DNA of 64,000 nucleotides, taken from assembly GCA_964638675.1 (NCBI GenBank), contig CAZXAU010000004.1:62001-126000 (forward strand), read 5' to 3'. The notes below the pieces were generated by a model. It was given only the letters and a program-made list of their open reading frames with translations. It ran no database searches and was not told the origin of the DNA. The stretch is from SIG714 sp964638675 (GTDB lineage Bacteria > Bacillota > Clostridia > Oscillospirales > CAG-272). The position numbers and the translations under genes were made by a program. The first letter of the stretch is position 1; every line of letters begins with the position of its first letter. Shown piece after piece: positions 51,593 to 60,534 of this stretch.

Positions 51593-53197
51593 TCAGCCTT
51601 CGTATTTGTTTGTATAGTTGGGAAGAAGCTTCGGTGATACAGCAGTTGTTTCAATTCCTGCATCTGCGATTTCCTTCTCGAATTTTGAAATGTGGTCGAG
51701 TGTAAGCTTTCCAACAGTTACATTCTTCGACTTTGCGGCAGCATTCTGTCCTGCGTTACGTCCGAACACGATGATATCGAGCAGTGAGTTACCCATAAGA
51801 CGGTTGCGTCCGTGGATTCCTCCGACTGCCTCGCCTGCAACGAAGAGATTTTCAACATTGGTGGTCTGTCCGTCAACATTGATGTCAAGTCCGCCGTTCT
51901 GGTAGTGAAGTGTCGGGTATACGAGAATCGGCTCTTTTCTGATATCGATTCCGTAGCTTGCGAACATACGGAGCATTGCAGGGATTCTCTTTTCAATCGT
52001 GCCTTCTCCGCCGATCTTTTCGATCATAGGTGTGTCAAGCCAAACTGCCTTGCCTGTTCCTGTTTCAACGCCTTCGTCTCTGTCAGAGCATTCACGGATG
52101 ATCGAAGCTGCCGCTACGTCACGTGTTTCAAGCGGATGCATGAATACTTTACCGTCACGGTTGACAAGCTTTGCACCGAGCGAACGTACTTTTTCGGTTA
52201 CGAGAGCACCGAAGATCTGCTGAGGGAATGCCGCACCCGTCGGGTGATACTGAAGAGTATCTGCATAAAGAAGCTTAGCTCCGACACGGTATCCAAGAAC
52301 AAGTCCGTCAGCTGTAGCACCGTAGTGGTTGGATGTCGGGAATCCCTGGTAGTGCATTCTTCCTGCACCGCCCGTAGCTATGATTACTGTTTTAGCTTTG
52401 GCAACCATAAGCTCTTTGGTTTCCATATTCATAAGAACCGCACCTGCGGCGTTGCCGTTTTCATCGAGAATAAGCTCAACTGCCGCTGTGAAGTCCACTA
52501 CCGGAATTCCACGGTTGAGCACTTCGTCACGGAGAGTTCTCATGATCTCGGCACCCGAATAGTCTCTTGCGGCATGCATACGCTTTCTTGATGTTCCGCC
52601 GCCGTGAGTCGTTACCATTGTTCCGTCGGGCATTTTATCGAATTCTACTCCGAGCTCGTTAAGCCATTTGATAGCACCGGGAGCGTCGCAGACAAGCTTG
52701 GAGAGAAGCTCTCTCTTTGCCGCAAAGTGTCCGCCGCCGAAAGCATCAAGGAAGTGAGTAGCCGGTGAATCGTTCGGCTTATCAGCTGCCTGGATTCCGC
52801 CCTCTGCCATCATTGTGTTGGCATCTCCGATACGGAGCTTAGTGACGATCATTGCACTTGCGCCTGCTTCGTTTGCTTCGATAGCCGCACTTGCACCTGC
52901 TCCGCCGCCGCCGATGATGAGAACATCAACATCGTACTTAGGATTCTCAAGGTTGACATCTTCAGCCTTTATACGGCTGTGTGCCTGGAGCATTTCGCAA
53001 AGCTCGTGAGGAACGACTTCGCCCTTGTTGGGACCGATCTTCAGTTCGGCAAATTCGCTTTTTTTGTAGTCAGGATGGTATGCGGCAAGAAGGTCTTCCT
53101 TCTCCTGTGCCGTCATACGCTTGGGTTCTAAGGCGATGTTGGCTTCACGTGCCTGTTCTACCGCCTTAAGGGATTTTTGAAATTCTTCAGCGTACAT
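51593..53197 (-). CDS. frdA: Fumarate reductase flavoprotein subunit, FrdA-like
   Basis: A 534-residue FAD protein. The Rossmann motif is at residues 96-101 (VLIIGGGGAGASAAIEA). Catalytic-site features of fumarate reductase/succinate dehydrogenase are visible (GGGTSRKRMHAA, LQYHPTG, YPTLHYQNGGLDIN, GGIHGRNRLMGNSLLDIIVFG). The N-terminal about 88 residues precede the FAD domain, an unusual extension that also holds an Arg/Glu-rich helix. There is no signal peptide, so the enzyme is cytoplasmic, unlike FccA-type fumarate reductases. The gene follows frdB after 15 bases. Succinate dehydrogenase or L-aspartate oxidase are alternatives, but the context favours fumarate reduction. Confidence 0.88.
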   Translation of the reverse strand: MYAEEFQKSLKAVEQAREANIALEPKRMTAQEKEDLLAAYHPDYKKSEFAELKIGPNKGEVVPHELCEMLQAHSRIKAEDVNLENPKYDVDVLIIGGGGAGASAAIEANEAGASAMIVTKLRIGDANTMMAEGGIQAADKPNDSPATHFLDAFGGGHFAAKRELLSKLVCDAPGAIKWLNELGVEFDKMPDGTMVTTHGGGTSRKRMHAARDYSGAEIMRTLRDEVLNRGIPVVDFTAAVELILDENGNAAGAVLMNMETKELMVAKAKTVIIATGGAGRMHYQGFPTSNHYGATADGLVLGYRVGAKLLYADTLQYHPTGAAFPQQIFGALVTEKVRSLGAKLVNRDGKVFMHPLETRDVAAASIIRECSDRDEGVETGTGKAVWLDTPMIEKIGGEGTIEKRIPAMLRMFASYGIDIRKEPILVYPTLHYQNGGLDINVDGQTTNVENLFVAGEAVGGIHGRNRLMGNSLLDIIVFGRNAGQNAAAKSKNVTVGKLTLDHISKFEKEIADAGIETTAVSPKLLPNYTNKYEG

Positions 53198-53212
53198 TTT
53201 ATTCTTCCTCCC

Positions 53213-53893
53213 TTATTTCTCGATCTCTCGATTGTTATAAAGTTCTTTGAGCTCTTCAACAGGCTTACCCATGAGCTGCTCAATAAGTTCCTTGAATGTT
53301 CCGTTTTCTATCTCTTTAACACGGTTTTCAAGGTGTTCTGTTTTGGGTGCAAGATATTTACCGTTGATGCGGCGTGCAAGCATTGCAACCTGAGGATGAG
53401 ATATTCCGGCAGGGCAACGAGATGAACAGCATCCGCACATTACGCAGTCAAATGACTCTTCAGCGCATTTTTCAAATTCGCCGCGCTGAGCGTAAGCAAT
53501 ATACTGCATAACATTGAGTCCCTGTGTACAAGCCTTTGTGCAGGCATTGCATCCTACGCAGGCATAGATCTCGGGGTAAAGCTGCATCATAATTGTTTCA
53601 TTTGTGCTGATCTTATTGACATCGAATACCTGCTTTACAAGCGGGAAGAAGGGGAGTGTAGCGATATACATTCCTTCCTCGACCTTAGTCTGGCAAGCAA
53701 GACATGTTTTCAGATCCTTCTGACCCTTTATACGGTAGATCGTGGCACATGCACCGCAGAATCCGTTACGGCATCCGCAACCTCTTACGAGCTGATAGCC
53801 GGCGTATTCCATGGCACACATAATTGTGAGATTATCCGGGACTTTATACTGTTTTCCGAAAAGATATATATTTACGAGTTTTTCCATATTCAT
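53213..53893 (-). CDS. frdB: Fumarate reductase iron-sulfur subunit, FrdB-like
   Basis: A 226-residue iron-sulfur protein. The N-terminal ferredoxin fold has the [2Fe-2S] motif GCGCRNGFCGACATIY and TCLACQ. The C-terminal half has two [4Fe-4S] motifs, CVGCNACTKAC and CVMCGCCSSRCP. No HdrB-like CCG domain follows, in contrast to the archaeal thiol:fumarate reductase TfrB. That domain is encoded separately as HdrB in this operon. No frdC/frdD membrane anchor genes are present. The ATG at 53893 or, with better spacing from AAAGGG, the one at 53887 starts the protein. Confidence 0.85.
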   Translation of the reverse strand: MNMEKLVNIYLFGKQYKVPDNLTIMCAMEYAGYQLVRGCGCRNGFCGACATIYRIKGQKDLKTCLACQTKVEEGMYIATLPFFPLVKQVFDVNKISTNETIMMQLYPEIYACVGCNACTKACTQGLNVMQYIAYAQRGEFEKCAEESFDCVMCGCCSSRCPAGISHPQVAMLARRINGKYLAPKTEHLENRVKEIENGTFKELIEQLMGKPVEELKELYNNREIEK

Positions 53894-53912
53894 TTTCCCT
53901 TTCGATTGGTTA

Positions 53913-54749
53913 TCAATATTCGTTTGGAAGTTCATCAAGTTCATCAAAACGGAATACAGGCCCGTCTTTGCAAACATATTTTGAACCGACATTGCATCTT
54001 CCGCACTTGCCGATTCCGCATTTCATGCGAAGCTCAAGTGTTGTATAAAGCTGTGTCTTGTCGAATCCGAGCTCAAGCAGTCCGGCAAGCGTGAACTTGA
54101 TCATGATAGGAGGACCGCAGAGTATCGCAATCGTATTATCTGTCGGGAAGGCAAGCTCTTTGACATAATTCGGAACGAATCCTACATGGCCGTCCCAGCC
54201 CTCCTGTTCACGGTCAATCGTCAGGTGAACGAATACATTTGTGTCGTTCGTCCATTCATCGATGATTTCCTTATAATCAAGAAGGTCATCCTTTGAACGT
54301 GAGCCGTATACGATATCGATCCTGCCGTATCTGTCTCTGTAGTGACGGCAGTAATTTATGACCGAACGAAGAGGTGCGAGTCCGACGCCGCCTGCTACGA
54401 ATATAAGGTTCTTACCGACAAATTCGGTATCTACGGGGAACGGGTGACCGTAAGGACCTCTTACAGTCAACTGCTGACCGACATCACAGCTGTGAAGAAA
54501 TTCTGTCAGACATCCGCACTTTTTGATTGAAAACTCCATATATTCGGTGTTTGTCGGAGATGAAGTGATCGAGATCATTGCTTCACTGATTCCGGGGATC
54601 GAGATCATGGCACACTGTCCGGGACGGTGCGTAAAGGGAACCTTTCCGTCGGGCGTGACTACTCTGAAGGTCTTGATATCGGGTGTATCCTGACGGATAT
54701 CGACGATCTCACCTATATAAGGCATTAAGGGTTCATTGAATTCAGCCAT
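53913..54749 (-). CDS. floxA: FloxA-like FAD/NAD(H)-binding oxidoreductase
   Basis: A 278-residue ferredoxin-NADP reductase-fold protein. The FAD-binding part has THRPGQCAMISIPG and ITSSPTNT, the NAD part has NLIFVAGGVGLAPLRSVI and AILCGPPIMI, and the C-terminal Cys motif MKCGIGKCGRCNVG binds [2Fe-2S]. Close relatives are FloxA and Hyd gamma subunits. It should accept electrons from NADH and pass them to FloxB. The start follows AAGGAGG and overlaps the end of the preceding gene by 8 bases, so the genes are translationally coupled. Confidence 0.87.
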   Translation of the reverse strand: MAEFNEPLMPYIGEIVDIRQDTPDIKTFRVVTPDGKVPFTHRPGQCAMISIPGISEAMISITSSPTNTEYMEFSIKKCGCLTEFLHSCDVGQQLTVRGPYGHPFPVDTEFVGKNLIFVAGGVGLAPLRSVINYCRHYRDRYGRIDIVYGSRSKDDLLDYKEIIDEWTNDTNVFVHLTIDREQEGWDGHVGFVPNYVKELAFPTDNTIAILCGPPIMIKFTLAGLLELGFDKTQLYTTLELRMKCGIGKCGRCNVGSKYVCKDGPVFRFDELDELPNEY

Positions 54750-55776
54750 TTTCTTTTCCTCCTTCTCCGAGCGTTTTCATTACTTTTACAATATTCATTT
54801 TTATAGGGCATTTTGAAATACATCTGCCGCATCCTACGCAACTGAACAGTCCGTTATTGTTTTCAGGATAGTAGACAAGCTTATGCATAAATCTCTGACG
54901 GAAACGCTCAAGCTGTGTGAGTCTCGGCTGTCCTGCCGACATTTTTGTGAAGTTTGAATACATGCAGGAGTCCCAGCAACGGTAACGTATAACTCCGTCA
55001 TTCGTCTTGAAATCTCTGATGTCATAGCACTGACAGGTCGGGCACACGAATGTACATGTTCCGCATCCGAGACAGCTTTCCGAAAGTGCCTTCCACGCCG
55101 GATCGTCAAAGAACTGCTTTGTCTTTTCTCCGCCGAATTTGTCTGCACTGAGAGTTGCAAGGGGAAGCTTTGCAAGACGGTCTTTGATTATCTGTTTCTG
55201 AGCCTGTGCTTCCTGCTCTCCGCCCTCTTCGGTAACGCCCGAGAGCGTTGCAAGCAGTTTTTCGCCCTTTTCGCTTTTTGCGTCGAGGATCAGCAGGTCG
55301 TCTGTCATATGACATACGACGTCGCCTTCGGGCTGTGAAGCATCGATTCCGAATGTGGCACAAAAACAGCTCTCGCAGGGACGGTTGCAGGCAAGTGAAA
55401 CGATAACTCCGTGTTCACGGCGATTCTTGTAATATGAGTCGACAGGCTCTGAAAGGAAAACATTATCGAGAACCGCAAATGCACGGACGTCACATGCACG
55501 CACGCCGAACACTACGAAATCTTCGCTTTCGCTTCTTACATCGTCTATCGATATCTTTTTGCCTTCTGTTTTGAAGGCCATGAGGTTTTCTGTCTGAGGA
55601 AAGAAGAAATCCTTCGGGCTTTTTCCGGTGTTGAGAGCGTTTGCGGCATACTCTTTGCCTTCGCTCCATTCACCGTAATTTGCGCCTTTTTCGCCGACAA
55701 GCGGCATATAAAGCTTATAATTTTCTGAGATCCTTGCAAAAAGGGAATTCAGATTTTGTTTCGAGAGTTTAAGCAT
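54742..55776 (-). CDS. floxB: FloxB-like iron-sulfur oxidoreductase subunit
   Basis: A 344-residue iron-sulfur protein. The N-terminal part matches coenzyme F420 hydrogenase beta-type or AsrA-like proteins (FVVFGVRACDVRAFAVLDNVF and VSLACNRPCESCFCATFG). The C-terminal part has two [4Fe-4S] motifs, CLGCGTCTFVCPTC and CVGCGRCISKCP. A few residues (CYDIRD, RCWDSCMYSNF) are conserved among heterodisulfide-reductase-linked subunits. It overlaps both neighbours by 8 bases. Expected role: passing electrons between FloxA and the Hdr part. Confidence 0.83.
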   Translation of the reverse strand: MLKLSKQNLNSLFARISENYKLYMPLVGEKGANYGEWSEGKEYAANALNTGKSPKDFFFPQTENLMAFKTEGKKISIDDVRSESEDFVVFGVRACDVRAFAVLDNVFLSEPVDSYYKNRREHGVIVSLACNRPCESCFCATFGIDASQPEGDVVCHMTDDLLILDAKSEKGEKLLATLSGVTEEGGEQEAQAQKQIIKDRLAKLPLATLSADKFGGEKTKQFFDDPAWKALSESCLGCGTCTFVCPTCQCYDIRDFKTNDGVIRYRCWDSCMYSNFTKMSAGQPRLTQLERFRQRFMHKLVYYPENNNGLFSCVGCGRCISKCPIKMNIVKVMKTLGEGGKENG

Positions 55777-56761
55777 TGTTCTTACCTCCCTTTACTGCGT
55801 CTTTGGGTTCTACATCTTCCTTTGTGTAATTTACAACAGGATGACGGCTTCCGACTTCGCTTCCTGCCTGATAATCTCCGTAGAATTCATTTATATCCTT
55901 TATGAACTTACGGTTGAGCAGATGGAGCGGAATGTGCTGAGGACATACTCTTGAGCATTCGCCGCAGTCTGTACAACGTCCCGCAACATGGAATGCTCTG
56001 ATAATATGGAACATTTTTTCTTCAAAGCTGTCTGCCGCAGCTTTGTTTTCGAGTCCCGAATTCGGGTTGTCAAAAACACAGTGCTCGCATGTACATGCAG
56101 GACATACATCACGGCAGGCATTGCAACGGATGCAACGTGAAAGCTCACCCTGCCAGAATTCAAATCTTTCATCGGCAGACATACTCTCTATCTTTGCGAC
56201 TTCGTCAAAACGGTTGCTGTCAATTACATCGCCGTCTTCTCCGATGATCTCGTCATATGCCACATGCTTTTTAGACTTGCAGTTAAGGCATCTTTCAGCA
56301 AGAGCTTCCTCATAAGAAAGGGTGATAACACCGTCATAAAGTGTGTTTATCTTGATTCCTTCAGCTGTTGATTCGCAATCTACTATGCTGTCAGCTTTTT
56401 CTTTTATCTTCTTTGCATCGATCATTCCCTCACAGGGTATTGCGATCGCATAAACCTTTTCACGGTTAAAGCGATGCTCTGTAAGGAGCTGATTGAAGCT
56501 GTATGTGTCGCAAGGCTTGAGGAATACAAGAACCTTGCTTGCACTTTTTGCAGATTCTTTTATAAGATATTTTGAAAAATTTGCTCCGCAGAAATCGCCG
56601 TAAACAAATTCATCCTCAAGCTGCTGTGCACTTGTGAATACACCGGGAGTCACATCGTATACAAAATCTCCCTTTTTCCATCCGAGAACACGGTCAACGC
56701 TTCCGCTCTCAAGAAGAGCTTTCGCTTTTGAAATCAGAATTTCACGAGTTATCTTTTGCAT
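55769..56761 (-). CDS. floxC: FloxC-like iron-sulfur subunit (F420 dehydrogenase beta type)
   Basis: A 330-residue protein. The N-terminal two thirds have the FrhB/FdhB-like features KVLVFLKPCDTYSFNQL, IAIPCEGMID and ERCLNCKSKKH. The C-terminal third has two [4Fe-4S] motifs, CIRCNACRDVCPACTC and CTDCGECSRVCP. It ends with a charged tail of about 50 residues. It is distinct in sequence from FloxB but of the same general design. It overlaps MvhD by 13 bases and FloxB by 8 bases. The name follows the floxABCD gene set of sulfate reducers. Confidence 0.8.
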   Translation of the reverse strand: MQKITREILISKAKALLESGSVDRVLGWKKGDFVYDVTPGVFTSAQQLEDEFVYGDFCGANFSKYLIKESAKSASKVLVFLKPCDTYSFNQLLTEHRFNREKVYAIAIPCEGMIDAKKIKEKADSIVDCESTAEGIKINTLYDGVITLSYEEALAERCLNCKSKKHVAYDEIIGEDGDVIDSNRFDEVAKIESMSADERFEFWQGELSRCIRCNACRDVCPACTCEHCVFDNPNSGLENKAAADSFEEKMFHIIRAFHVAGRCTDCGECSRVCPQHIPLHLLNRKFIKDINEFYGDYQAGSEVGSRHPVVNYTKEDVEPKDAVKGGKNNA

Positions 56762-57189
56762 CTCAGGTCCTCCAATCTCTTATTTCTTCCGAGCGATGCG
56801 ACACTCTGAGCGAATTCATTCATCGTTGCAGAGAACTTAGCACCTTCTGCGGCAGAAACCCATTCAACACGTGTACGCTCACGCTCTATGCCGAGATAGT
56901 CGAGCATAGAGAAGAGCAGTGCCATACGGCGGCGTGTATAATAGTTGCCCGATGTATAGTGGCAATCCCCGGGGTGGCATCCGCAAAGGATAACACCGTC
57001 AGCTCCTCTTTGGAAAGCACGGAGAATGAATGTGGGATTGACACGGCATGAGCAGGGAACACGGATGATCTTTACATCTGCAGGGTAGGCAAGACGGTTA
57101 TTACCGGCAAGGTCTGCACCTGCATACGAACACCAGTTGCAACAAAATGCAACTATAAGCGGTCTGTAGTTTTCTTCATTCATCGACAT
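56749..57189 (-). CDS. MvhD/FloxD-like [2Fe-2S] electron-transfer protein
   Basis: A 146-residue iron-sulfur protein. It has the MvhD/FlpD pattern FCCNWCSYAGAD, IRVPCSCRVNP and LCGCHPGDCHYTSGNYYTRRR, which carries the [2Fe-2S] cluster that links the electron donor to HdrA. In methanogens MvhD connects a hydrogenase to HdrABC, and here it should connect FloxABC to HdrA. The start overlaps the HdrA stop by 10 bases with CGGAGG upstream. The Cys residues are all normal cysteine codons, not selenocysteine. Confidence 0.9.
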   Translation of the reverse strand: MSMNEENYRPLIVAFCCNWCSYAGADLAGNNRLAYPADVKIIRVPCSCRVNPTFILRAFQRGADGVILCGCHPGDCHYTSGNYYTRRRMALLFSMLDYLGIERERTRVEWVSAAEGAKFSATMNEFAQSVASLGRNKRLEDLRCKR

Positions 57190-59174
57190 ATTGCATCTAC
57201 CTCCGCAAATATCTGTTGATTCTTGAATCCTTTAAGATCCATAGCACCCGACATACATGCTACTGTACAGCATCCGCAACCCTGGCAGACCGCTTCGTTG
57301 ACCTGAGCAACACGGCGGACCTTGGTTGTACGGTCGGGCATACGGAATTCTTTATCGACATATGTGATAGCACCGTAAGGACATACCTTTTCACAGCTTG
57401 AGCATCCGTTGCACATGAGTTCATCGGGTGATGCAACGCAGGGGTTACCTGTGAGCTTATCCTTAACGAGAAGTCCGATGACCTTGGATGCCGCAGCACC
57501 TGCCTGAGCGACAGTTTCGGGGATATCCTTAGGTCCCTGGCATGTTCCCGAGAGATATACGCCTGCTGTAGGGCTTTCTACCGGACGGAGCTTGGGGTGC
57601 GCTTCTGTAAAGAAGTCGTTTGTATCCATTGATGCTGTAAGCATTGTAGCAAGCGGACGAGCCGACTTATCAGGCTCAATTGCCGCCGCAAGCACTACGA
57701 GATCGGCATCAATTTCAAGCTGTCTGTTGTCTATGAGATCGGAAGCACGAACCTTGAGCTTTTTACCTTCGGGCATGACCTTTCCGACCATTCCTTTAAT
57801 ATAATGAACATTGTATTCTTCGACTGCTCTGCGATAGAATTCATCAAAGTTCTTTCCGGGTGTACGGACGTCTATATAGAATACATATACATCTGTATCC
57901 GGATATTTATCTCTTGTCAGCATTGCATGCTTTGCCGTATACATACAGCAGATCTTGGAGCAATACTCTTTTCCCTTTTGTGCACATGCGTCACATCTTG
58001 AACCGACACACTGAACAAAAACGATCGTGTGAGGATGCTCACCGTCTGAGGGACGGAGAAGCTTTCCGCCTGTAGGTCCTGCCGCATTGCAAAGACGCTC
58101 AAATTCGAGAGATGTAATTACATCCTTTGACTGAGAGTATGCAAATTCATCGAATTTATCCATAGAGATCGGGTTGAAGCCTGTTGCAACAACGATAGCT
58201 CCGTACTTCTCTTCTATGTATTCATCCTTTGCCTTATAATCGATAGCTCCTGCTGTACATATCTTCGAGCATACTCCGCACTTACCTGTCTTGAGCATTG
58301 TGCAGTGCTCGGCATCTATGGTTGCCACCTTCGGAACTGCCTGTGCAAAGGGAATATATATTGCACGGCGGTTATCCATACCGAGGTTGAACTCGTTGGG
58401 TATCTTCTTCTGCGGACATTTTTCGGTACATGCTCCGCATCCCGTGCAAAGCTCTTCTTTTACATATCTTGCTTTGCGCTTAATGGTTACATCGAAGTTT
58501 CCGACGAATCCGCCGACAGATGTGACCTCGGAATATGAGAATATGCGTATATTTTCATTCTGTGCAACATCGACCATTTTAGGTGTGAGGATACAAGCCG
58601 CACAGTCAAGTGTCGGGAAGGTCTTATCAAGCTGAGCCATCTTACCGCCGATAGTCGGCTTTGTCTCAACGATATCAACCGGGAATCCTGCATCTGCTAT
58701 ATCAAGTGCGGTCTGAATTCCGGCAATTCCGCCTCCGATGACGAGCGCACGCTTGGTAACAGGTGACTCTCCGGCTTTTAAGGGAGCATTGAGGTGAACC
58801 TTTGCAATCGCCGCTCTGCCAAGAATTATAGCCTTCTGAGTTCCTTCTTTTACATCCTTATGTACCCATGAGCACTGCTCACGTATGTTGGCGATCTCAA
58901 CCATATAGGGGTTGATTCCTGCTGATGTAGCCGCTTTACGGAAGGTCGCTTCATGCATACGGGGTGAACATGAGCAGACAACGATACCTGTGAGACCATG
59001 CTCTTTGATCGCATCCTTCAATATATCCTGTCCTGCCTGCGAACACATATAGGGGTAATGAGTTGAAAATACGACGCCGGGTTCGTGGCTGAGTGCTTCA
59101 GTAACAGCGGCAACATCCACGGTTCCTGCAATATTGGTGCCGCAATGGCATATAAATACACCTATTTTCTGCAT
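57180..59174 (-). CDS. hdrA: HdrA, electron-bifurcating FAD subunit
   Basis: A 664-residue flavoprotein. The N-terminus has the HdrA-type start IGVFICHCGTNIAGT, then VVCSCSPRMHEATF. The FAD domain has LVIGGGIAGIQTALDIADAG near residue 150 and the HdrA-specific FPTLDCAACILTPKMVDVA. A [4Fe-4S] ferredoxin insert (CTGCGACTEKCP) follows, and at the C-terminus two more motifs are seen (CNGCSSCEKVCP and CQGCGCCTVACMS). This FAD is where the bifurcation of electron pairs takes place in Hdr complexes. AAGGAGG precedes the ATG. It is the longest gene in the Hdr/Flox group and has normal length. Confidence 0.95.
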   Translation of the reverse strand: MQKIGVFICHCGTNIAGTVDVAAVTEALSHEPGVVFSTHYPYMCSQAGQDILKDAIKEHGLTGIVVCSCSPRMHEATFRKAATSAGINPYMVEIANIREQCSWVHKDVKEGTQKAIILGRAAIAKVHLNAPLKAGESPVTKRALVIGGGIAGIQTALDIADAGFPVDIVETKPTIGGKMAQLDKTFPTLDCAACILTPKMVDVAQNENIRIFSYSEVTSVGGFVGNFDVTIKRKARYVKEELCTGCGACTEKCPQKKIPNEFNLGMDNRRAIYIPFAQAVPKVATIDAEHCTMLKTGKCGVCSKICTAGAIDYKAKDEYIEEKYGAIVVATGFNPISMDKFDEFAYSQSKDVITSLEFERLCNAAGPTGGKLLRPSDGEHPHTIVFVQCVGSRCDACAQKGKEYCSKICCMYTAKHAMLTRDKYPDTDVYVFYIDVRTPGKNFDEFYRRAVEEYNVHYIKGMVGKVMPEGKKLKVRASDLIDNRQLEIDADLVVLAAAIEPDKSARPLATMLTASMDTNDFFTEAHPKLRPVESPTAGVYLSGTCQGPKDIPETVAQAGAAASKVIGLLVKDKLTGNPCVASPDELMCNGCSSCEKVCPYGAITYVDKEFRMPDRTTKVRRVAQVNEAVCQGCGCCTVACMSGAMDLKGFKNQQIFAEVDAICR

Positions 59175-59188
59175 ATTTTCAATCCTCC

Positions 59189-59578
59189 TTATTTCTTATA
59201 CTTTCTGAATGCCGTAACGAGTGCCTGCGTCGGCATCTGATCGTCTATGATCTCGGGGATCATATCGGGTGTGACACGGTCTGCACCCTTTTGTCTTATT
59301 GTTATAAGGCGTACAGCTTCGATGAGCTTGCCGGGTTCGACACCGCGGGGGCAACGCTCGACACACGCCATGCATGAAAGGCACTTGTAGATCGACTCGG
59401 AATTCTGAAGTCTTTCAATATCACCGTTTTCCACCATTGAAACAAACTGATGGGGATGATATTCCATTTCATTGTAAGAGGGGCAGCTTCCCGAGCATTT
59501 TCCGCATTTCATACATTTGCGTGGGTTAACTCCGCTGATGCGAAGAATTTCTTCTCTTTTGAGCATATCATTTGCCAT
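59189..59578 (-). CDS. hdrC: HdrC, iron-sulfur subunit
   Basis: A 129-residue protein with two [4Fe-4S] motifs, CMKCGKCSGSCP near residue 18 and CLSCMACVERCPRGVEP near residue 67. HdrC passes electrons from HdrA to HdrB. AGGAGG precedes the ATG. The gene lies 3 bases after hdrB and 14 bases before hdrA, so the three Hdr subunits are contiguous. Confidence 0.93.
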   Translation of the reverse strand: MANDMLKREEILRISGVNPRKCMKCGKCSGSCPSYNEMEYHPHQFVSMVENGDIERLQNSESIYKCLSCMACVERCPRGVEPGKLIEAVRLITIRQKGADRVTPDMIPEIIDDQMPTQALVTAFRKYKK

Positions 59579-59581
59579 ATG

Positions 59582-60388
59582 TTATACCTCCTCAACGCCG
59601 AGAGCTTTTGCTAAAAGCTCGGTGAAATAGAGTACGGGAATCTCGTTTTCGCTGTTCATGAGATTGTAACGGCATAGAGGGCAGGCTGTAAGCATCACTT
59701 CAGCTCCTGCCGAAAGCGCACTCTTTGTGATGCGATTACTCTGCTTTTCAGCCGCCTGCTTATCTTCAACAGCCATATATCCTCCGCAGCATTCATTTCT
59801 CTGAGGATATTTTATGACTTCACCGCCGAGAGCAGATATAAGATCTTCAAGAAGTGAAGGATTTTCGGGATCATCGGTATTCATGACCTTGCTCGGACGG
59901 AGAAGAAGACATCCGTAATAGGGAGCGATCTTCATTCCCGTGAGAGGTGAAACGACCTTTTCCTTTACTTTTTCAAATGTGACGACATCACGAAGGTACT
60001 CAAGGTAGTGATAGATCGTAGCCTCACCATTGTAGTCACCTGAGAAGTCCTCATCCTGAGCCATATAATTGTTTACACGGTTTGCAAATGTTTTGTCGTT
60101 TTGCATTGCCGCATTTGTGCGTTTGAGCACATTGTGGCATGCCGAGCAGACCGTGATGAGCGGTCTGTCGCTTTCGTATGCACTCTTGAGTGCACGTACA
60201 GAAGAGAGCTTTGTGGCAATTTCATCGCTCGAGGAGGTGAATGCACCGCCGCAGCACTGCCAATTCTCAACTTCACATAATTCAAATCCGAGGATCTTTG
60301 CACTTTCTCTTGCGTAATAATCGAGCTTTTTCGCCTTATTACGCAGTGTGCAACCCGGATAGTAACTGACTTTCATATTTAAGACCAT
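59582..60388 (-). CDS. hdrB: HdrB, CCG-domain subunit
   Basis: A protein of about 265 residues with the HdrB start VSYYPGCTLRNKAKKLDYYA. There are two CCG motifs: ENWQCCGGAF...VCSACHN and RNECCGGYM...LTACPLCRYN, which hold the noncubane clusters that reduce disulfides in methanogens. The substrate here is not known; the neighbouring fumarate reductase makes electron transfer to FrdAB possible. The first ATG (60388) sits directly after a hairpin. The second (60376) gives MKVSYYPGC, the usual start of HdrB. No Shine-Dalgarno sequence is adjacent to either; the nearest is AAAGGA, 22 bases upstream, before the hairpin. Confidence 0.92.
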   Translation of the reverse strand: MVLNMKVSYYPGCTLRNKAKKLDYYARESAKILGFELCEVENWQCCGGAFTSSSDEIATKLSSVRALKSAYESDRPLITVCSACHNVLKRTNAAMQNDKTFANRVNNYMAQDEDFSGDYNGEATIYHYLEYLRDVVTFEKVKEKVVSPLTGMKIAPYYGCLLLRPSKVMNTDDPENPSLLEDLISALGGEVIKYPQRNECCGGYMAVEDKQAAEKQSNRITKSALSAGAEVMLTACPLCRYNLMNSENEIPVLYFTELLAKALGVEEV

Positions 60389-60390
60389 GG

Positions 60391-60509
60391 CTTTCGCATT
60401 GCGAAAGCGTCCTTTCTTTCGGAATTGGAGCTGGTTTTGCTTAGCAAAATCGCCGTTACTTTAACGGCGAAAGCCGCAAAACATTGTTTGAAAGATTTAT
60501 CTTTCAAAC
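60391..60509 (-). promoter_or_regulatory. Four-hairpin array between fumC and hdrB
   Basis: Perfect stems with loops of 3-4 bases: CTTTCGC/GCGAAAG (60391-60407), TTTTGC/GCAAAA (60435-60449), CGCCGTTA/TAACGGCG (60451-60469) and GTTTGAAAGA/TCTTTCAAAC (60486-60509). The last three follow each other with gaps of 1 and 16 bases. The first lies between the only visible Shine-Dalgarno (AAAGGA, 60416-60411) and the hdrB start. None has a T-tract in the minus direction, so they do not look like plain terminators. Confidence 0.72.
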
Positions 60510-60534
60510 CTTTTTCCTTATCAAAACAGCAGAA

